A stretch of DNA of 64,000 bases from JAVXTH01 sp036642795 (GTDB lineage Bacteria > Bacillota_I > Bacilli_A > Erysipelotrichales > Erysipelotrichaceae). Of this stretch, positions 32,167 to 41,625 are shown piece after piece (positions within the stretch are counted from its first letter, which is position 1; every line of letters begins with the position of its first letter). The position numbers and the translations under genes were made by a program. The stretch lies in the NCBI GenBank assembly GCA_036642795.1, contig JAVXTH010000003.1:47773-111772 (forward strand), in the 5' to 3' direction. Under the pieces are notes generated by a model, which searched no databases, was not told where the DNA came from, and was given only the letters and a program-made list of their open reading frames with translations.

Positions 32167-34098
32167 ATGGCAGAAAAAGTTTATGATGCCAGTAGTATTC
32201 AAATTCTTGATGGATTGGAAGCTGTACGCAAAAGACCAGGGATGTATATTGGTAGTACAGATTCAAAAGGACTTCACCATTTAGTTTGGGAAATTGTTGA
32301 TAATTCAATTGATGAAGTTTTAAATAATCATGGGAATATAATAAAAATTACGATTGAAAAAGATGGTGTATTATGTGTTGAAGATGAAGGAAGAGGAATG
32401 CCAGTTGCACAACATGCAAGTGGTGTTTCAACCCTTGAAGTAATCTTTACGGTGCTCCATGCCGGAGGTAAGTTTTCCAGTGAAGGTGGTTATAAAACCA
32501 GCGGTGGTTTACATGGAGTTGGTGCCAGTGTTGTTAACGCCTTATCAAGATGGGTCGAAGTAACCTCTTGTACTGGCGGTAAAATGTATACGATGATGTT
32601 TGAAGATGGTGGTAAAAAAGTTGGCAAATTACAAATGGTTGGGAAAACGAATAAAACCGGCAGTAAAGTTCGCTTTATGCCAGATGAACGAATTTTCTCT
32701 TCCACTAATTTTTCATTTTCGGCAATTGCAGAACGTGCCCAAGAAGATGCCTTTTTATTAAAAGGCTTAACTTTAGTTGTGAAAGATGAGCGAAAAGATA
32801 AAGAAAAAGAAGAAACATATTGTTATGAAAATGGGTTAGAAGCCTTTATCGAGTATCTTCATGAAGGAAAACAAACGTTTCATAAACCTGTTTCTTTTTC
32901 AGGTAATTACTTAGATATCAAAGTGGATTGTGCCTTTCAATATACCGATGAGTATCAAGAAAATATGTTCTCATTTGTTAATATTGTAAGAACCAAAGAT
33001 GGTGGTTCTCATGAAGTAGGTGCTCGTAGTGCATTCACAAAAGTCTTTAATGATTATGCACGACGTAATTCATTATTAAAAGATAAAGATAAAAACTTTG
33101 AAGGTAGTGATGTTCGTGAAGGATTAACGATGATTCTATCTTTAGGGGTTCCTGAAAATCTATTACAATTTGAAGGTCAAACCAAAGGAAAACTTGGTAC
33201 AAGTGAAGCAAAAACAGCAGTTGAAAATATTGTGAGTGAAAAATTAAATTATTTTCTTGAAGAAAACAAAGAATTAGCAACGACTTTAATTAAAAAGATG
33301 TCCCGTGCTTCACTTGCTCGCGAAGCAGCAAGACATGCTCGTGAAGATGCTCGTAAAGGTAAAACAAAAGGTAAAAGTGAAAAGATTTTATCAGGTAAAC
33401 TTGCTAGCGCACAATCAAAAGATGCACGTAAAAAAGAATTATATCTGGTCGAAGGTGATTCAGCTGGAGGAAGTGCGAAGCAGGGTAGAGATTCTCGCTA
33501 TCAAGCAATTTTGCCTTTGCGTGGTAAAGTTTTAAATACTGAAAAAGCAAGTAGTGCTAGCATCGAAAAAAATGAAGAATTGAATACGATTATTCATGCT
33601 TTAGGAGCTGGAGTTGGGCCTTCTTTTAGTGCCGAAGATTCCAATTATCATAAAGTCATCATCATGACCGATGCCGATACCGATGGGGCACACATTCAAA
33701 TATTATTACTTACGTTCTTTTATCGTAATATGCGTGATTTAATTGACAGTGGAATGGTTTATATCGCATTACCACCGCTCTATAAATTATCAAAAGGTAA
33801 GGAAATTCAATATGCATGGACCGATGAAGAATTAGATGAACTTCGTAAAACATTCACAAAAGGCTTTACCTTACAGCGTTATAAAGGTCTAGGTGAAATG
33901 AATGCAGATCAATTATGGGATACGACCATGTGTCCTGAGACAAGAACATTAATTCAAGTATCGATTGAAGATGCGATGCTTGCTGATCGTAAGGTAACGG
34001 TATTAATGGGCGATAAAGCCGATCTTCGTCGTGATTGGATTCAAGATAATGTATCCTTTACCCTAGAAGATAATTATCAGTTAGGGGGAAATAAGTAA
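32167..34098 (+). CDS. parE: DNA topoisomerase IV subunit B
   Basis: A 643-residue GHKL ATPase subunit of topoisomerase IV. ATP-binding blocks are EIVDNSIDE (about 38-46), DEGRGMPV (about 76-83) and GGLHGVGASVVNAL (about 117-130). The TOPRIM domain has EGDSAGGSAKQGRDS (about 427-441) and MTDADTDGAHI (about 499-509). Adjacent parC and the GKFSSEGGYKTSGGLHGVG wording favour ParE over GyrB. GAGGTG SD precedes the ATG and the stop overlaps parC by one base (TAATG). Confidence 0.93.
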   Translation: MAEKVYDASSIQILDGLEAVRKRPGMYIGSTDSKGLHHLVWEIVDNSIDEVLNNHGNIIKITIEKDGVLCVEDEGRGMPVAQHASGVSTLEVIFTVLHAGGKFSSEGGYKTSGGLHGVGASVVNALSRWVEVTSCTGGKMYTMMFEDGGKKVGKLQMVGKTNKTGSKVRFMPDERIFSSTNFSFSAIAERAQEDAFLLKGLTLVVKDERKDKEKEETYCYENGLEAFIEYLHEGKQTFHKPVSFSGNYLDIKVDCAFQYTDEYQENMFSFVNIVRTKDGGSHEVGARSAFTKVFNDYARRNSLLKDKDKNFEGSDVREGLTMILSLGVPENLLQFEGQTKGKLGTSEAKTAVENIVSEKLNYFLEENKELATTLIKKMSRASLAREAARHAREDARKGKTKGKSEKILSGKLASAQSKDARKKELYLVEGDSAGGSAKQGRDSRYQAILPLRGKVLNTEKASSASIEKNEELNTIIHALGAGVGPSFSAEDSNYHKVIIMTDADTDGAHIQILLLTFFYRNMRDLIDSGMVYIALPPLYKLSKGKEIQYAWTDEELDELRKTFTKGFTLQRYKGLGEMNADQLWDTTMCPETRTLIQVSIEDAMLADRKVTVLMGDKADLRRDWIQDNVSFTLEDNYQLGGNK

Positions 34099-36596
34099 TG
34101 AAATCAAATAAAGAAACCAAAGACTTAATTATTCCACATCAACATGTAATTGTGACACCATTAGAAGATTTAATGGGAGATCGATTTGGTCGATATGCGA
34201 AATATATTATTCAAGAACGTGCTTTACCAGATGCAAGAGACGGATTAAAACCGGTTCAAAGACGAATTCTTTATGCGATGTATGAAGATGGTAATTTATC
34301 GGATCGTGGTTATCGTAAATCTGCGAAAACAGTCGGATTGGTTATTGGTAATTATCACCCTCATGGTGATTCATCCGTTTATGAAGCGATGGTGAGAATG
34401 TCACAGAATTGGAAGATTCGAACACCCCAGATTGATATGCAAGGAAACAATGGTTCAATCGATGATGATCCAGCAGCTGCGATGCGTTATACGGAGGCAA
34501 GACTTGCTCATATTGCGGATTACTTACTAGCTGATATTGAAAAAGATACGGTTTTATGGGCACCTAATTTTGATGATACACAAGAAGAGCCAACGGTATT
34601 ACCAGCTCGTTATCCCAATTTATTAGTAAATGGAATCACTGGTATTGCGGCTGGATATGCAACGAATATTCCACCTCATAATTTAAATGAAGTCATTGAT
34701 GCTGCTATTTTTAGAATTCAATTTCCTGAATGTGATTTAGAAGACTTAATGGAATACATTCAAGGACCAGATTTCCCAACTGGTGGAATTGTTCAAGGAA
34801 TTGAAGGCATAAAAGATGCTTTTCGCAGTGGAAAAGGTAAAATTGTTATTCGCTCTAAAGTTGAAATTGTTACAACGAAAACAAACCAACAGATTATTGT
34901 GAAAGAGATACCTTATGAAGTTATTAAATGTAATATGGTTCGTAAAATTGATGACATTCGTTTGAATAAATTAATTGATGGAATTATTGATGTTCGAGAT
35001 GAATCGGATCGTAATGGATTAAGAGTAGCAATTGATATTAAGAAAGATTGCGATGCTAATTTAATTTTAAATTATTTATATAAAAATACCGATTTACAAG
35101 TTTCTTATAATTATAATGTGATTGCGATTGTAAATAAACGACCAGTACAAATGGGCTTAGCTGCCATGTTGGATGCTTTTATTGCTCATCGTCAAGAGGT
35201 GATTGAAAAGCGTTCTCATTATTTATTAGATAAAAAAGAAGCACGTTGTCATATTTTAGAAGGTTTAATAAAAGCAATTAGTGTTTTAGATGAAATTATT
35301 GCTTTAATTCGTTCTTCAAAAGATAAAGCAGATTCAAAACGAGCAATTATTGATGCGTTTGCTTTCAGTGAAGAACAAGCAGAAGCGATTGTAACGATGC
35401 GTTTGTATCGTTTATCTTCAACGGATATTACACAATTAAGAGAAGAACATACGCAATTGCTTGCGGATATTGAAAATCTAAATGATATTCTAACAAATCC
35501 TAAAATGTTAAATAAAGTTATGATTGATGAATTAAAAGAAGTTAAAAATGAATTCCCAACACCTCGATTAACTAAAATTGAAGCAGATATTGAGGAAATC
35601 GTCATTGATAAAACAGCGATGATTAACAGTGAACAAGTTATGCTTACACTATCAAAAGATGGTTATGTAAAACGGGTTTCATTGCGTTCTTATATGGCGA
35701 GTGAACATTTAAAAACTGCGGCAAAAGAAGGCGATCAATTATTAGCTTATCGTGAAGTGAATACTTTAGACTATTTATTATTCTTCACAACTCTTGGTAC
35801 CTATGGATTTACTTCCGTATATCAATTAGAAGAAGCTAAATGGAAAGATGTCGGATCGCATTTAAATGGTGTTGTTAAGATGAATGGGGATGAAAAGATT
35901 GTCGATGCCTTTATCTTATCAACCTTTGAAACCTATGGATTTATCGTTACAGTTAGTAAAAACGGTATGATTAAAAAGACTTGCATTAAAGATTTTAATG
36001 TTTCTCGTAATAGTAAAACAATGAGTGCTATGAATTTAAATGATGGCGATGAATTGATTGGTGCATTCTTATGTGACATCGATGATGAAGTGTTGTTAGC
36101 TAGTAAAAATGGTTATGTTTGTCGTTATCCGATTGCTTCAATTCCTTTAGTTGGAGTGAAGTCAAAAGGGGTTAAGGCAATGAGCTTAAGCAACGATGAA
36201 ATAGCCAGTGCTGCGATTCAACATGGCGATTGTAATTTCTTAGTTGCTATCAGTGATCAATTTGCGATGAAGCGAATTAAATTATCGGAAATCTTAGTTT
36301 GTAATCGAGGTACCAAAGGTAATTTAATTTGTAAGAAAGTGAAGAGCAATCCTTATGTGATTAAAACCATTTTAGTTGGTGATTTACAAACTGAAATTGT
36401 ATTCTTGGATGGGGAAGAAGAAATTGTGAAGATGAAAGATATTTCATTGATGAACAAAGAATCGACCTTTCAAGCGCCACTTGCGATTGATAAAGATGCT
36501 TATATTTTAAAAGGTATTAAGTCAATTGAAGTAAAAGAAGAACCTGAAGAAGTAATTCATGAAGTGAAGTTTGAAGAATTGAATTTTGATCTTTAA
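34098..36596 (+). CDS. parC: DNA topoisomerase IV subunit A
   Basis: An 832-residue DNA-cleaving subunit. The catalytic tyrosine is Y131 in AAMRYTEARL. The quinolone-determining region reads HPHGDSSVYEAM (87-98), with the wild-type Ser92 and Glu96 at the positions most often changed in resistant strains. GIAAGYATNIPPHN and the C-terminal beta-pinwheel blades (about 500-815) are present; the GyrA-box QRRGGKG is absent, which agrees with ParC. It is co-translated with parE and ends at a perfect terminator. Confidence 0.94.
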   Translation: MKSNKETKDLIIPHQHVIVTPLEDLMGDRFGRYAKYIIQERALPDARDGLKPVQRRILYAMYEDGNLSDRGYRKSAKTVGLVIGNYHPHGDSSVYEAMVRMSQNWKIRTPQIDMQGNNGSIDDDPAAAMRYTEARLAHIADYLLADIEKDTVLWAPNFDDTQEEPTVLPARYPNLLVNGITGIAAGYATNIPPHNLNEVIDAAIFRIQFPECDLEDLMEYIQGPDFPTGGIVQGIEGIKDAFRSGKGKIVIRSKVEIVTTKTNQQIIVKEIPYEVIKCNMVRKIDDIRLNKLIDGIIDVRDESDRNGLRVAIDIKKDCDANLILNYLYKNTDLQVSYNYNVIAIVNKRPVQMGLAAMLDAFIAHRQEVIEKRSHYLLDKKEARCHILEGLIKAISVLDEIIALIRSSKDKADSKRAIIDAFAFSEEQAEAIVTMRLYRLSSTDITQLREEHTQLLADIENLNDILTNPKMLNKVMIDELKEVKNEFPTPRLTKIEADIEEIVIDKTAMINSEQVMLTLSKDGYVKRVSLRSYMASEHLKTAAKEGDQLLAYREVNTLDYLLFFTTLGTYGFTSVYQLEEAKWKDVGSHLNGVVKMNGDEKIVDAFILSTFETYGFIVTVSKNGMIKKTCIKDFNVSRNSKTMSAMNLNDGDELIGAFLCDIDDEVLLASKNGYVCRYPIASIPLVGVKSKGVKAMSLSNDEIASAAIQHGDCNFLVAISDQFAMKRIKLSEILVCNRGTKGNLICKKVKSNPYVIKTILVGDLQTEIVFLDGEEEIVKMKDISLMNKESTFQAPLAIDKDAYILKGIKSIEVKEEPEEVIHEVKFEELNFDL

Positions 36597-36602
36597 GGAT
36601 GA

Positions 36603-36636
36603 GGATAATATTATGAAAATAATATTATCCTTTTTA
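36603..36636 (+). terminator. Terminator of parEC
   Basis: A 12-bp stem GGATAATATTAT/ATAATATTATCC with a GAAA tetraloop and a T run. Confidence 0.85.
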
Positions 36637-36692
36637 GATAAAAAAGCCGATTAAATAGCGCTTTTCATCCTATTTGATATCGTAAAAAAATA

Positions 36693-36721
36693 TTGACGAA
36701 GTCGCTTGTTTGTGGTAATAT
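36693..36721 (+). promoter_or_regulatory. Promoter of the rplU leader
   Basis: TTGACG (36693-36698), 17 bases, TAATAT (36716-36721). Confidence 0.65.
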
Positions 36722-36727
36722 AACTAC

Positions 36728-36825
36728 GTTGTATGTCCTTTTGTGACTTACAACCGCTCAGTAAAGGTCTTAAGTACGTTATTTGTACGCCTTGTATTGG
36801 CGAGTCTGAAGATCTAATAAAAGGA
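36728..36825 (+). promoter_or_regulatory. Ribosomal protein L21 leader RNA
   Basis: About 100 nt of untranslated leader lie between the promoter and the rplU SD, with complementary segments (TTGTATG... TGACTTACAA; AGTACGTTATTTGTACG; GATC-rich ends). Position and size correspond to the Bacillota L21 leader, an autoregulatory structure upstream of rplU-prp-rpmA. I assign it mainly by context and cannot check a covariance model. Confidence 0.65.
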
Positions 36826-36836
36826 GGTGTACGTTA

Positions 36837-37148
36837 ATGTACGCAGTTATCGAAACAGGCGGAAAACAAATCCGCGTCGAAGAAGGTGCAACTATTTTCA
36901 CTGAAAAGCTTGATGCTCAAGAAGGTGATGTTGTTGTATTTGATAAAGTTGTAGTTTATTCAAATCGTACCACTCGTGTTGGTACTCCTTATGTAAAGGG
37001 AGTTAAAGTTAATGCGAAAGTGGAGAAACAAGGAAAAGATAGAAAGATTACTATTTTTAAATATAATAGTAAACAAAGCAGTACTCGTAGAAAACAAGGT
37101 CATCGTCAACCATATACTAAGTTAACGATCGAATCAATCGAGGCTTAA
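36837..37148 (+). CDS. rplU: 50S ribosomal protein L21
   Basis: A 103-residue protein starting MYAVIETGGKQIRVEEG, the L21 signature, and ending HRQPYTKLTI. AAAGGAGG SD is ten bases upstream. It is followed after one base by prp and then rpmA, the universal Bacillota arrangement. Confidence 0.97.
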   Translation: MYAVIETGGKQIRVEEGATIFTEKLDAQEGDVVVFDKVVVYSNRTTRVGTPYVKGVKVNAKVEKQGKDRKITIFKYNSKQSSTRRKQGHRQPYTKLTIESIEA

Positions 37149-37149
37149 T

Positions 37150-37467
37150 ATGATTACGATTAGCGTTTATCAAAGCGTTGATCTAATTAAAGAAGTTAAG
37201 ATTAAGGGACATGCCCAAGCAGCTGATGCTGGGGAAGACTTAGTTTGTGCTGGTGTATCATCAATTGCGATTGGTACGCTTAATGCACTTGACTTACTTA
37301 GTAAAAACACATGCGATGCACGTATGCAGCAAGCATGTATCCATATCAACGTAAATTGTATGGATGATAATCGAACTCAGATCATTCTTCAGACGATGCT
37401 GATTCAGTTATCAACCATGGAAGAACGTTATCCAGAAAACATTAAAATAAAAAAACAGGAGGTGTAA
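37150..37467 (+). CDS. prp: Ribosomal-processing cysteine protease Prp
   Basis: A 105-residue cysteine protease that removes the N-terminal leader of ribosomal protein L27. The catalytic His is in KIKGHAQAADAGEDLVCAGVSSIAIG (H21) and the nucleophile is C34 in the same motif. Placement between rplU and rpmA is canonical, and the L27 encoded next carries a matching cleavage site. Without Prp, L27 cannot seat in the peptidyl-transferase centre, so this gene is expected to be essential. Confidence 0.94.
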   Translation: MITISVYQSVDLIKEVKIKGHAQAADAGEDLVCAGVSSIAIGTLNALDLLSKNTCDARMQQACIHINVNCMDDNRTQIILQTMLIQLSTMEERYPENIKIKKQEV

Positions 37468-37469
37468 TT

Positions 37470-37754
37470 ATGAAATTTATATTAGATATTCAGTTGTTCG
37501 CTTCTAAAAAAGGAGTAGGTTCAACTCGTAATGGTCGTGATTCAATTGGTAGACGTCTAGGCTCTAAATTAGCCGATGGACAAACAGCAAAAGCTGGAGC
37601 TATCATTTATCGTCAGCGTGGTACTAAAATTCACCCAGGCACAAATGTTGGCCGTGGTGGAGATGACACGTTATTCGCAAAATGCGAAGGTGTTGTTAAG
37701 TTTGAACGTGTTGGTAAAGACAGAAAGAAAGTTTCTGTATATCCAGTAGCTTAA
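37470..37754 (+). CDS. rpmA: 50S ribosomal protein L27 with Prp-cleaved leader
   Basis: A 94-residue L27 precursor. The first residues MKFILDIQLFASKKG contain the Prp recognition sequence: hydrophobic LDIQLF followed by the mature N-terminus ASKKG, which reaches the ribosomal A/P sites. The mature body SKLADGQTAKAGAIIYRQRGTKIHPGTNVGRGGDDTLFA is standard. AGGAGG SD overlaps the end of prp. A terminator-like hairpin follows before obg. Confidence 0.97.
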   Translation: MKFILDIQLFASKKGVGSTRNGRDSIGRRLGSKLADGQTAKAGAIIYRQRGTKIHPGTNVGRGGDDTLFAKCEGVVKFERVGKDRKKVSVYPVA

Positions 37755-37759
37755 TAAAG

Positions 37760-37788
37760 AAATCCCCGCAATGGGGATTTTATTTTTT
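37760..37788 (+). terminator. Terminator between rpmA and obg
   Basis: AATCCCC-GCAAT-GGGGATT followed by TTATTTTTT. It lies only 20 bases before the obg start and no obvious new promoter intervenes, so it may attenuate rather than fully end transcription. Confidence 0.65.
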
Positions 37789-37806
37789 GAAAGGAGGCAA
37801 ACGTAT

Positions 37807-39087
37807 ATGTTTATAGATCGCGTAAAAGTCCATGTAAAAGCTGGACGTGGTGGTGATGGAATTACTTCCTTTCGTCGTGAAAAATATGTACCATTAGGTG
37901 GACCTAGTGGTGGCGATGGTGGCCGTGGAGGTAATGTAATCTTTGAAGTTGACGAAGGTAAAACAACTTTATTAGACTTACGTTTCCAAAAGAAAGTTGT
38001 TGCCGAAGATGGCGGAACTGGAAAAACAAAGAAAATGCATGGTGCAGACGGTGATGAAACAATCGTTAAAGTTCCCCAAGGAACGATTGTGAAAGATGAG
38101 CAAGGTAATATTATTGCGGATCTAACGCGTCATGGACAACAAGCCATTATTGCGAAAGCAGGTAAAGGTGGTCGTGGTAATTTTCATTTTAAATCAAGTA
38201 GCAATGCTGCTCCAAACTATAGTGAAAAAGGTGCACCAGGCGAAGAAAAAGATATTCAAGTAGAATTAAAACTATTGGCAGATGTAGGCCTTGTTGGCTT
38301 TCCATCGGTTGGTAAATCAACGTTATTATCGGTTGTAAGTAAAGCAAGACCAGAGATTGCGGAATATCACTTTACAACGATTACACCGAATCTTGGCATG
38401 GTACAAGTTGGCGATGGCCGTAGTTTTGTCATGGCGGATCTACCAGGCTTGATTGAAGGTGCGAGTGAAGGTAAAGGACTAGGTATTCAGTTCTTACGTC
38501 ATATTGAACGCTGTCGTGTTATTATTCATATCATTGATATGGGTGCAAATGATGATCGTGATCCAATTAAGGATTATGAAATAATTAATAAAGAATTGGG
38601 TCAATATACGTATCGTTTATTAGAACGACCTCAAATTGTGTTGGCAAATAAGATGGATTTAGATGGAGCGCAAGATAATCTTAATCGATTTAAAGCGGCT
38701 TATCCAGATCTTGAAGTATTTGAAACAACAACAATTATAGCGGAAGGACTTGAACCAGTACTATATCGTGCTGCTGACTTATTACTTACAACGCCTCAGT
38801 TTCCTTTGTTTGATGAAAAAGATGAAACAATTGAAGGGGTATACTATAAATTTGAAGCAGAAGCACCAGCCTTTGCAATTCATAATTTAGGTAATGGTCA
38901 TTGGTTGCTTGATGGAGAGGGAATTGAACGTTCTTTCAAAATGAGTAAGATAGATAATGAAGAAGATGCGATGCGGTTTGCTCGTAAATTAAGAAAAATG
39001 AATGTTGATGAAGAATTAAGAAAAGCCGGATGTAAAGATGGCGATGTTATTTCTTTATGTGATGTTGAATTTACATTTATGGATTAA
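37807..39087 (+). CDS. obg: GTPase Obg (CgtA)
   Basis: A 426-residue Obg. The glycine-rich N-terminal fold (VKAGRGGDGITSFRREKYVPLGGPSGGDGGRGG, about 9-41), the G domain with GFPSVGKSTL (about 166-175) and DLPGLIEGASEGKGLG, NKMD, and the OCT domain from about 345 are in the standard order. Obg works in 50S assembly and stringent response. ATG 37807 with AAAGGAGG eight bases upstream is the start; an earlier in-frame ATG at 37771 lies in the hairpin. Confidence 0.95.
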   Translation: MFIDRVKVHVKAGRGGDGITSFRREKYVPLGGPSGGDGGRGGNVIFEVDEGKTTLLDLRFQKKVVAEDGGTGKTKKMHGADGDETIVKVPQGTIVKDEQGNIIADLTRHGQQAIIAKAGKGGRGNFHFKSSSNAAPNYSEKGAPGEEKDIQVELKLLADVGLVGFPSVGKSTLLSVVSKARPEIAEYHFTTITPNLGMVQVGDGRSFVMADLPGLIEGASEGKGLGIQFLRHIERCRVIIHIIDMGANDDRDPIKDYEIINKELGQYTYRLLERPQIVLANKMDLDGAQDNLNRFKAAYPDLEVFETTTIIAEGLEPVLYRAADLLLTTPQFPLFDEKDETIEGVYYKFEAEAPAFAIHNLGNGHWLLDGEGIERSFKMSKIDNEEDAMRFARKLRKMNVDEELRKAGCKDGDVISLCDVEFTFMD

Positions 39088-39112
39088 AGGTGATGAAAAT
39101 CATCTTTTTTTC
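39086..39112 (+). terminator. Terminator of obg
   Basis: AAAGGTGAT-GAAA-ATCATCTTTTTT (one G-U pair, GAAA tetraloop). Confidence 0.75.
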
Positions 39113-39140
39113 CATTCATTAAATGAAAGGAGAAATTAAT

Positions 39141-40442
39141 ATGCCGAAAATCGGATTAAGAATTTTAAAATCATCGCTTGCTGTGTTTATTTGCTTTCTT
39201 ATTTCTTTGTTAAGACAAAACAGCGGCATTGTTTTTTATTCCTGTATTGCAGCTGTTTTATCAATGCAACAAAATGATACAAATACAAAGAAAGTTGCTA
39301 GAAACCGAATTGAAGGAACATTTATCGGTGGAATTATTGGTATGTTTACGCTTTTATTTGAACGAGCATTCATTCCAAATGATATGATCGTGTTACAGTA
39401 TGCTTTTATATCCTTAATGATTATTCCTATTATTTATATTACCGTTTTATTGAAAAAAACATCTGCATCATATATTACCTGTGTTGTCTTTATGAGTATT
39501 ACGGTATCGCATGCAGTGGATATCAATCCTTATCTTTTTGCTTGGAATCGTATTCTTGATACATTAATTGGTATTTTTGTAACATTTGGAATTAATTGTG
39601 TGCATTTACCATATCGTTACAATAAAGATGCGTTATTTCTCTGTGATTTCGAAGATACTTTATTAAATGAAACAAAACAGTTGAGTTCATATACTGAAAT
39701 AAAGCTAAAACAGTTATTAGAAAAGCGTGCGAAAATTATGATTATGAGTGAAAATCCTCCGACCGTCATTTTACCTTATATTGAGAATATTGATTTCACA
39801 ATGCCGCTTGTTTGCATGAATGGCGCATCTTTATATGATATAAAAAACAATCAGTATTATAATCATAATAGGATTGATAAAAGGACAGTTAAAGAACTAT
39901 TATTAATTTGTAAATCACTCAATATTAATTGCTTTATTCATTCAATCTTTCATGGGGCGTTACATATTTATTTTAACGAATATAAAAATTGTGTGGAAGA
40001 ATCTATTTATGCACCATTACAAAAAGCAAATAATCATATTTATATATGCGATGAGTTTCCTGATAATGGTGATGTACTTTACATTGATTTAATTGATAAA
40101 AATGAATTGATTAAAGAATTTTTACAACAGATTCAAGAAAAGCAATTAGATTTGAAGATAATAATTAAAAATATTAACGATAATAAAGCGTATACAAATC
40201 TTAAGATATATTCAAATGCTACAAGTAGGGAACAATCAATCCATGAATTCATTGAAAGAAATGAAGGAAACGATATATTTTTTTTTAGTAACAATCCTGA
40301 AGATGTTGGATGTATGAAGCAAGCAACTTCTGCTTATACAATGAATCCTGAAATGAAATATATTGCCTATCAATTGGATTTAAAGAAGAGTGATGTAGTT
40401 GTACGTAAAATGACTAAATTATTTCATATGAATAAAAAATGA
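39141..40442 (+). CDS. FUSC-like aromatic acid exporter N-domain fused to a degenerate Cof-type HAD domain
   Basis: A 433-residue protein in two parts. Residues 1-155 have about five membrane helices. LRILKSSLAVFICFLISLLR and the basic NTKKVARNRIEGTFIGGIIG match the aromatic-acid-exporter (ArAE/DUF939) N-terminus. Residues about 164-433 resemble a Cof-type HAD phosphatase: FLCDFEDTLLN aligns with the FxDLDGTLL motif, PLVCMNGASLYD with the PxIxxNGA block, and SNNPEDVGCMKQA with the GDxxNDxxM block. The second catalytic aspartate of motif I is Glu171 and the GD of motif IV is lost, so phosphatase activity is doubtful. SD AAAGGAG is eight bases before ATG 39141. The fusion reading is inference from motifs. 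Confidence 0.7.
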   Translation: MPKIGLRILKSSLAVFICFLISLLRQNSGIVFYSCIAAVLSMQQNDTNTKKVARNRIEGTFIGGIIGMFTLLFERAFIPNDMIVLQYAFISLMIIPIIYITVLLKKTSASYITCVVFMSITVSHAVDINPYLFAWNRILDTLIGIFVTFGINCVHLPYRYNKDALFLCDFEDTLLNETKQLSSYTEIKLKQLLEKRAKIMIMSENPPTVILPYIENIDFTMPLVCMNGASLYDIKNNQYYNHNRIDKRTVKELLLICKSLNINCFIHSIFHGALHIYFNEYKNCVEESIYAPLQKANNHIYICDEFPDNGDVLYIDLIDKNELIKEFLQQIQEKQLDLKIIIKNINDNKAYTNLKIYSNATSREQSIHEFIERNEGNDIFFFSNNPEDVGCMKQATSAYTMNPEMKYIAYQLDLKKSDVVVRKMTKLFHMNKK

Positions 40443-40465
40443 CCTAGAGAACTAAGTCATTTTTT
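40436..40465. terminator. Bidirectional terminator 40442/40472
   Basis: AAAAATGAC / GTCATTTTTT around a 12-base loop, between convergent genes. Confidence 0.65.
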
Positions 40466-40471
40466 AAATGT

Positions 40472-41428
40472 CTATTTATTTACGTAAGTATCGATAAAAT
40501 GAAAGACTGTTTTATAGTATTTATCTGGATCAACATCAGCACTAGCTCCATGTCCCGCCCCTTTGATAATAAGTAATTCCTTGGGACCTTTGTAAGAATT
40601 ATAGAGTTCTAATCCCATTCTTGTAGGTACATAGTCATCGCTATCACCATGAATAAATAGGATGGGAAGCTTTGTCTTCTTGATCTGATCAATGGCACTA
40701 GCATCACTAAAATTGAAGCCAGCACGCACTTTCGCAAAGACTTGAGCGGCTGGTAGGAAAGGAAACTCTGGTAAAGAAAAGCGTTCTTTTAATTGATCTT
40801 TAAACATTTCATATGCCGTTGTATAACCACAATCTTCAATGACAGCCAAAACATTCTTTGGAAGTTTTTCACCACTTGCCATCATTACGGTTGCTGCTCC
40901 CATTGATTCTCCATATAAAATAATTTCTGCTTGTGGATCCTTCTCGACAATCTTATTTACCCACATCACGACATCATTTTTCTCAAAGTAACCCATACCA
41001 AGATATTTACCTTCACTGTGTCCTCGTCCTCGTTGATCGGGAGTGAGTACATGATATCCTTTTTCATAGAATGGTTTAATAGCAGGGGCTATATCGCGAT
41101 TGTCAACCGTATAGCCGTGAACTGCGAGAATGTATTTATGAGAATCTTTATTATTTTCATAAAAACGACTCCATAGTGATAATCCTTCATCATTTTTCTC
41201 AATCCAAACATCTGTTTTTATATCTTTAACCCATTCATCGTATTCCTTTTGAGCTTTTGTATCTTGAATCCCTGTATATTTTTCATTACCCATCGAACCA
41301 ATGTTACCAGCTTCATCAACCGTGATTGCATAATCGACTAGAAAATTACCGGCAAAGGCACTAATACTTACAAATAAAACTAAAATAACGCTAAATAGAA
41401 TAATCCAAAACTTCTTTTTTTTAAACAT
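40472..41428 (-). CDS. Membrane-anchored alpha/beta hydrolase
   Basis: A 318-residue protein with an N-terminal anchor (KKKKFWIILFSVILVLFVSISAFAG, residues 3-27) and an extracellular alpha/beta hydrolase domain. It shows VHGYTVDNRD (oxyanion), PDQRGRGHSEGK, nucleophile Ser in YGESMGAATVM (about 174), Asp in HGDSDDYVP (about 263) and His in GAGHGAS (about 296). Length and order agree with the BAAT/Abhydrolase-like YqkD group of Bacillota. The substrate is unknown. It is monocistronic and faces the FUSC-HAD gene convergently. Confidence 0.85.
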   Translation of the reverse strand: MFKKKKFWIILFSVILVLFVSISAFAGNFLVDYAITVDEAGNIGSMGNEKYTGIQDTKAQKEYDEWVKDIKTDVWIEKNDEGLSLWSRFYENNKDSHKYILAVHGYTVDNRDIAPAIKPFYEKGYHVLTPDQRGRGHSEGKYLGMGYFEKNDVVMWVNKIVEKDPQAEIILYGESMGAATVMMASGEKLPKNVLAVIEDCGYTTAYEMFKDQLKERFSLPEFPFLPAAQVFAKVRAGFNFSDASAIDQIKKTKLPILFIHGDSDDYVPTRMGLELYNSYKGPKELLIIKGAGHGASADVDPDKYYKTVFHFIDTYVNK

Positions 41429-41567
41429 AAATTTTACCTTTCTTTTATGACTGGCATATTATACAAGACATTACTTTGATTGTCAAACTATATGGGACTT
41501 TATGTTTAATTTCTAAAGTAAAAAGTGAAACGATATGGTAGAGAATGAAAATAATCATTGTTATAAT

Positions 41568-41625
41568 TTGCTAAAAGAATGGTTGAAGTGTATAATTATA
41601 GTAGTTGTATCGACTTAAACTACGA
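41568..41625 (+). promoter_or_regulatory. Promoter and leader hairpin of the diguanylate cyclase gene
   Basis: TTGCTA (41568-41573), 17 bases, TATAAT (41591-41596). Immediately after it GTAGTT (41601-41606) can pair with AACTAC (41618-41623), a 5'-terminal hairpin in the transcript. The rest of the 262-base gap (41429-41690) is AT-rich with nothing recognisable, and no c-di-GMP riboswitch core is seen. Confidence 0.6.
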
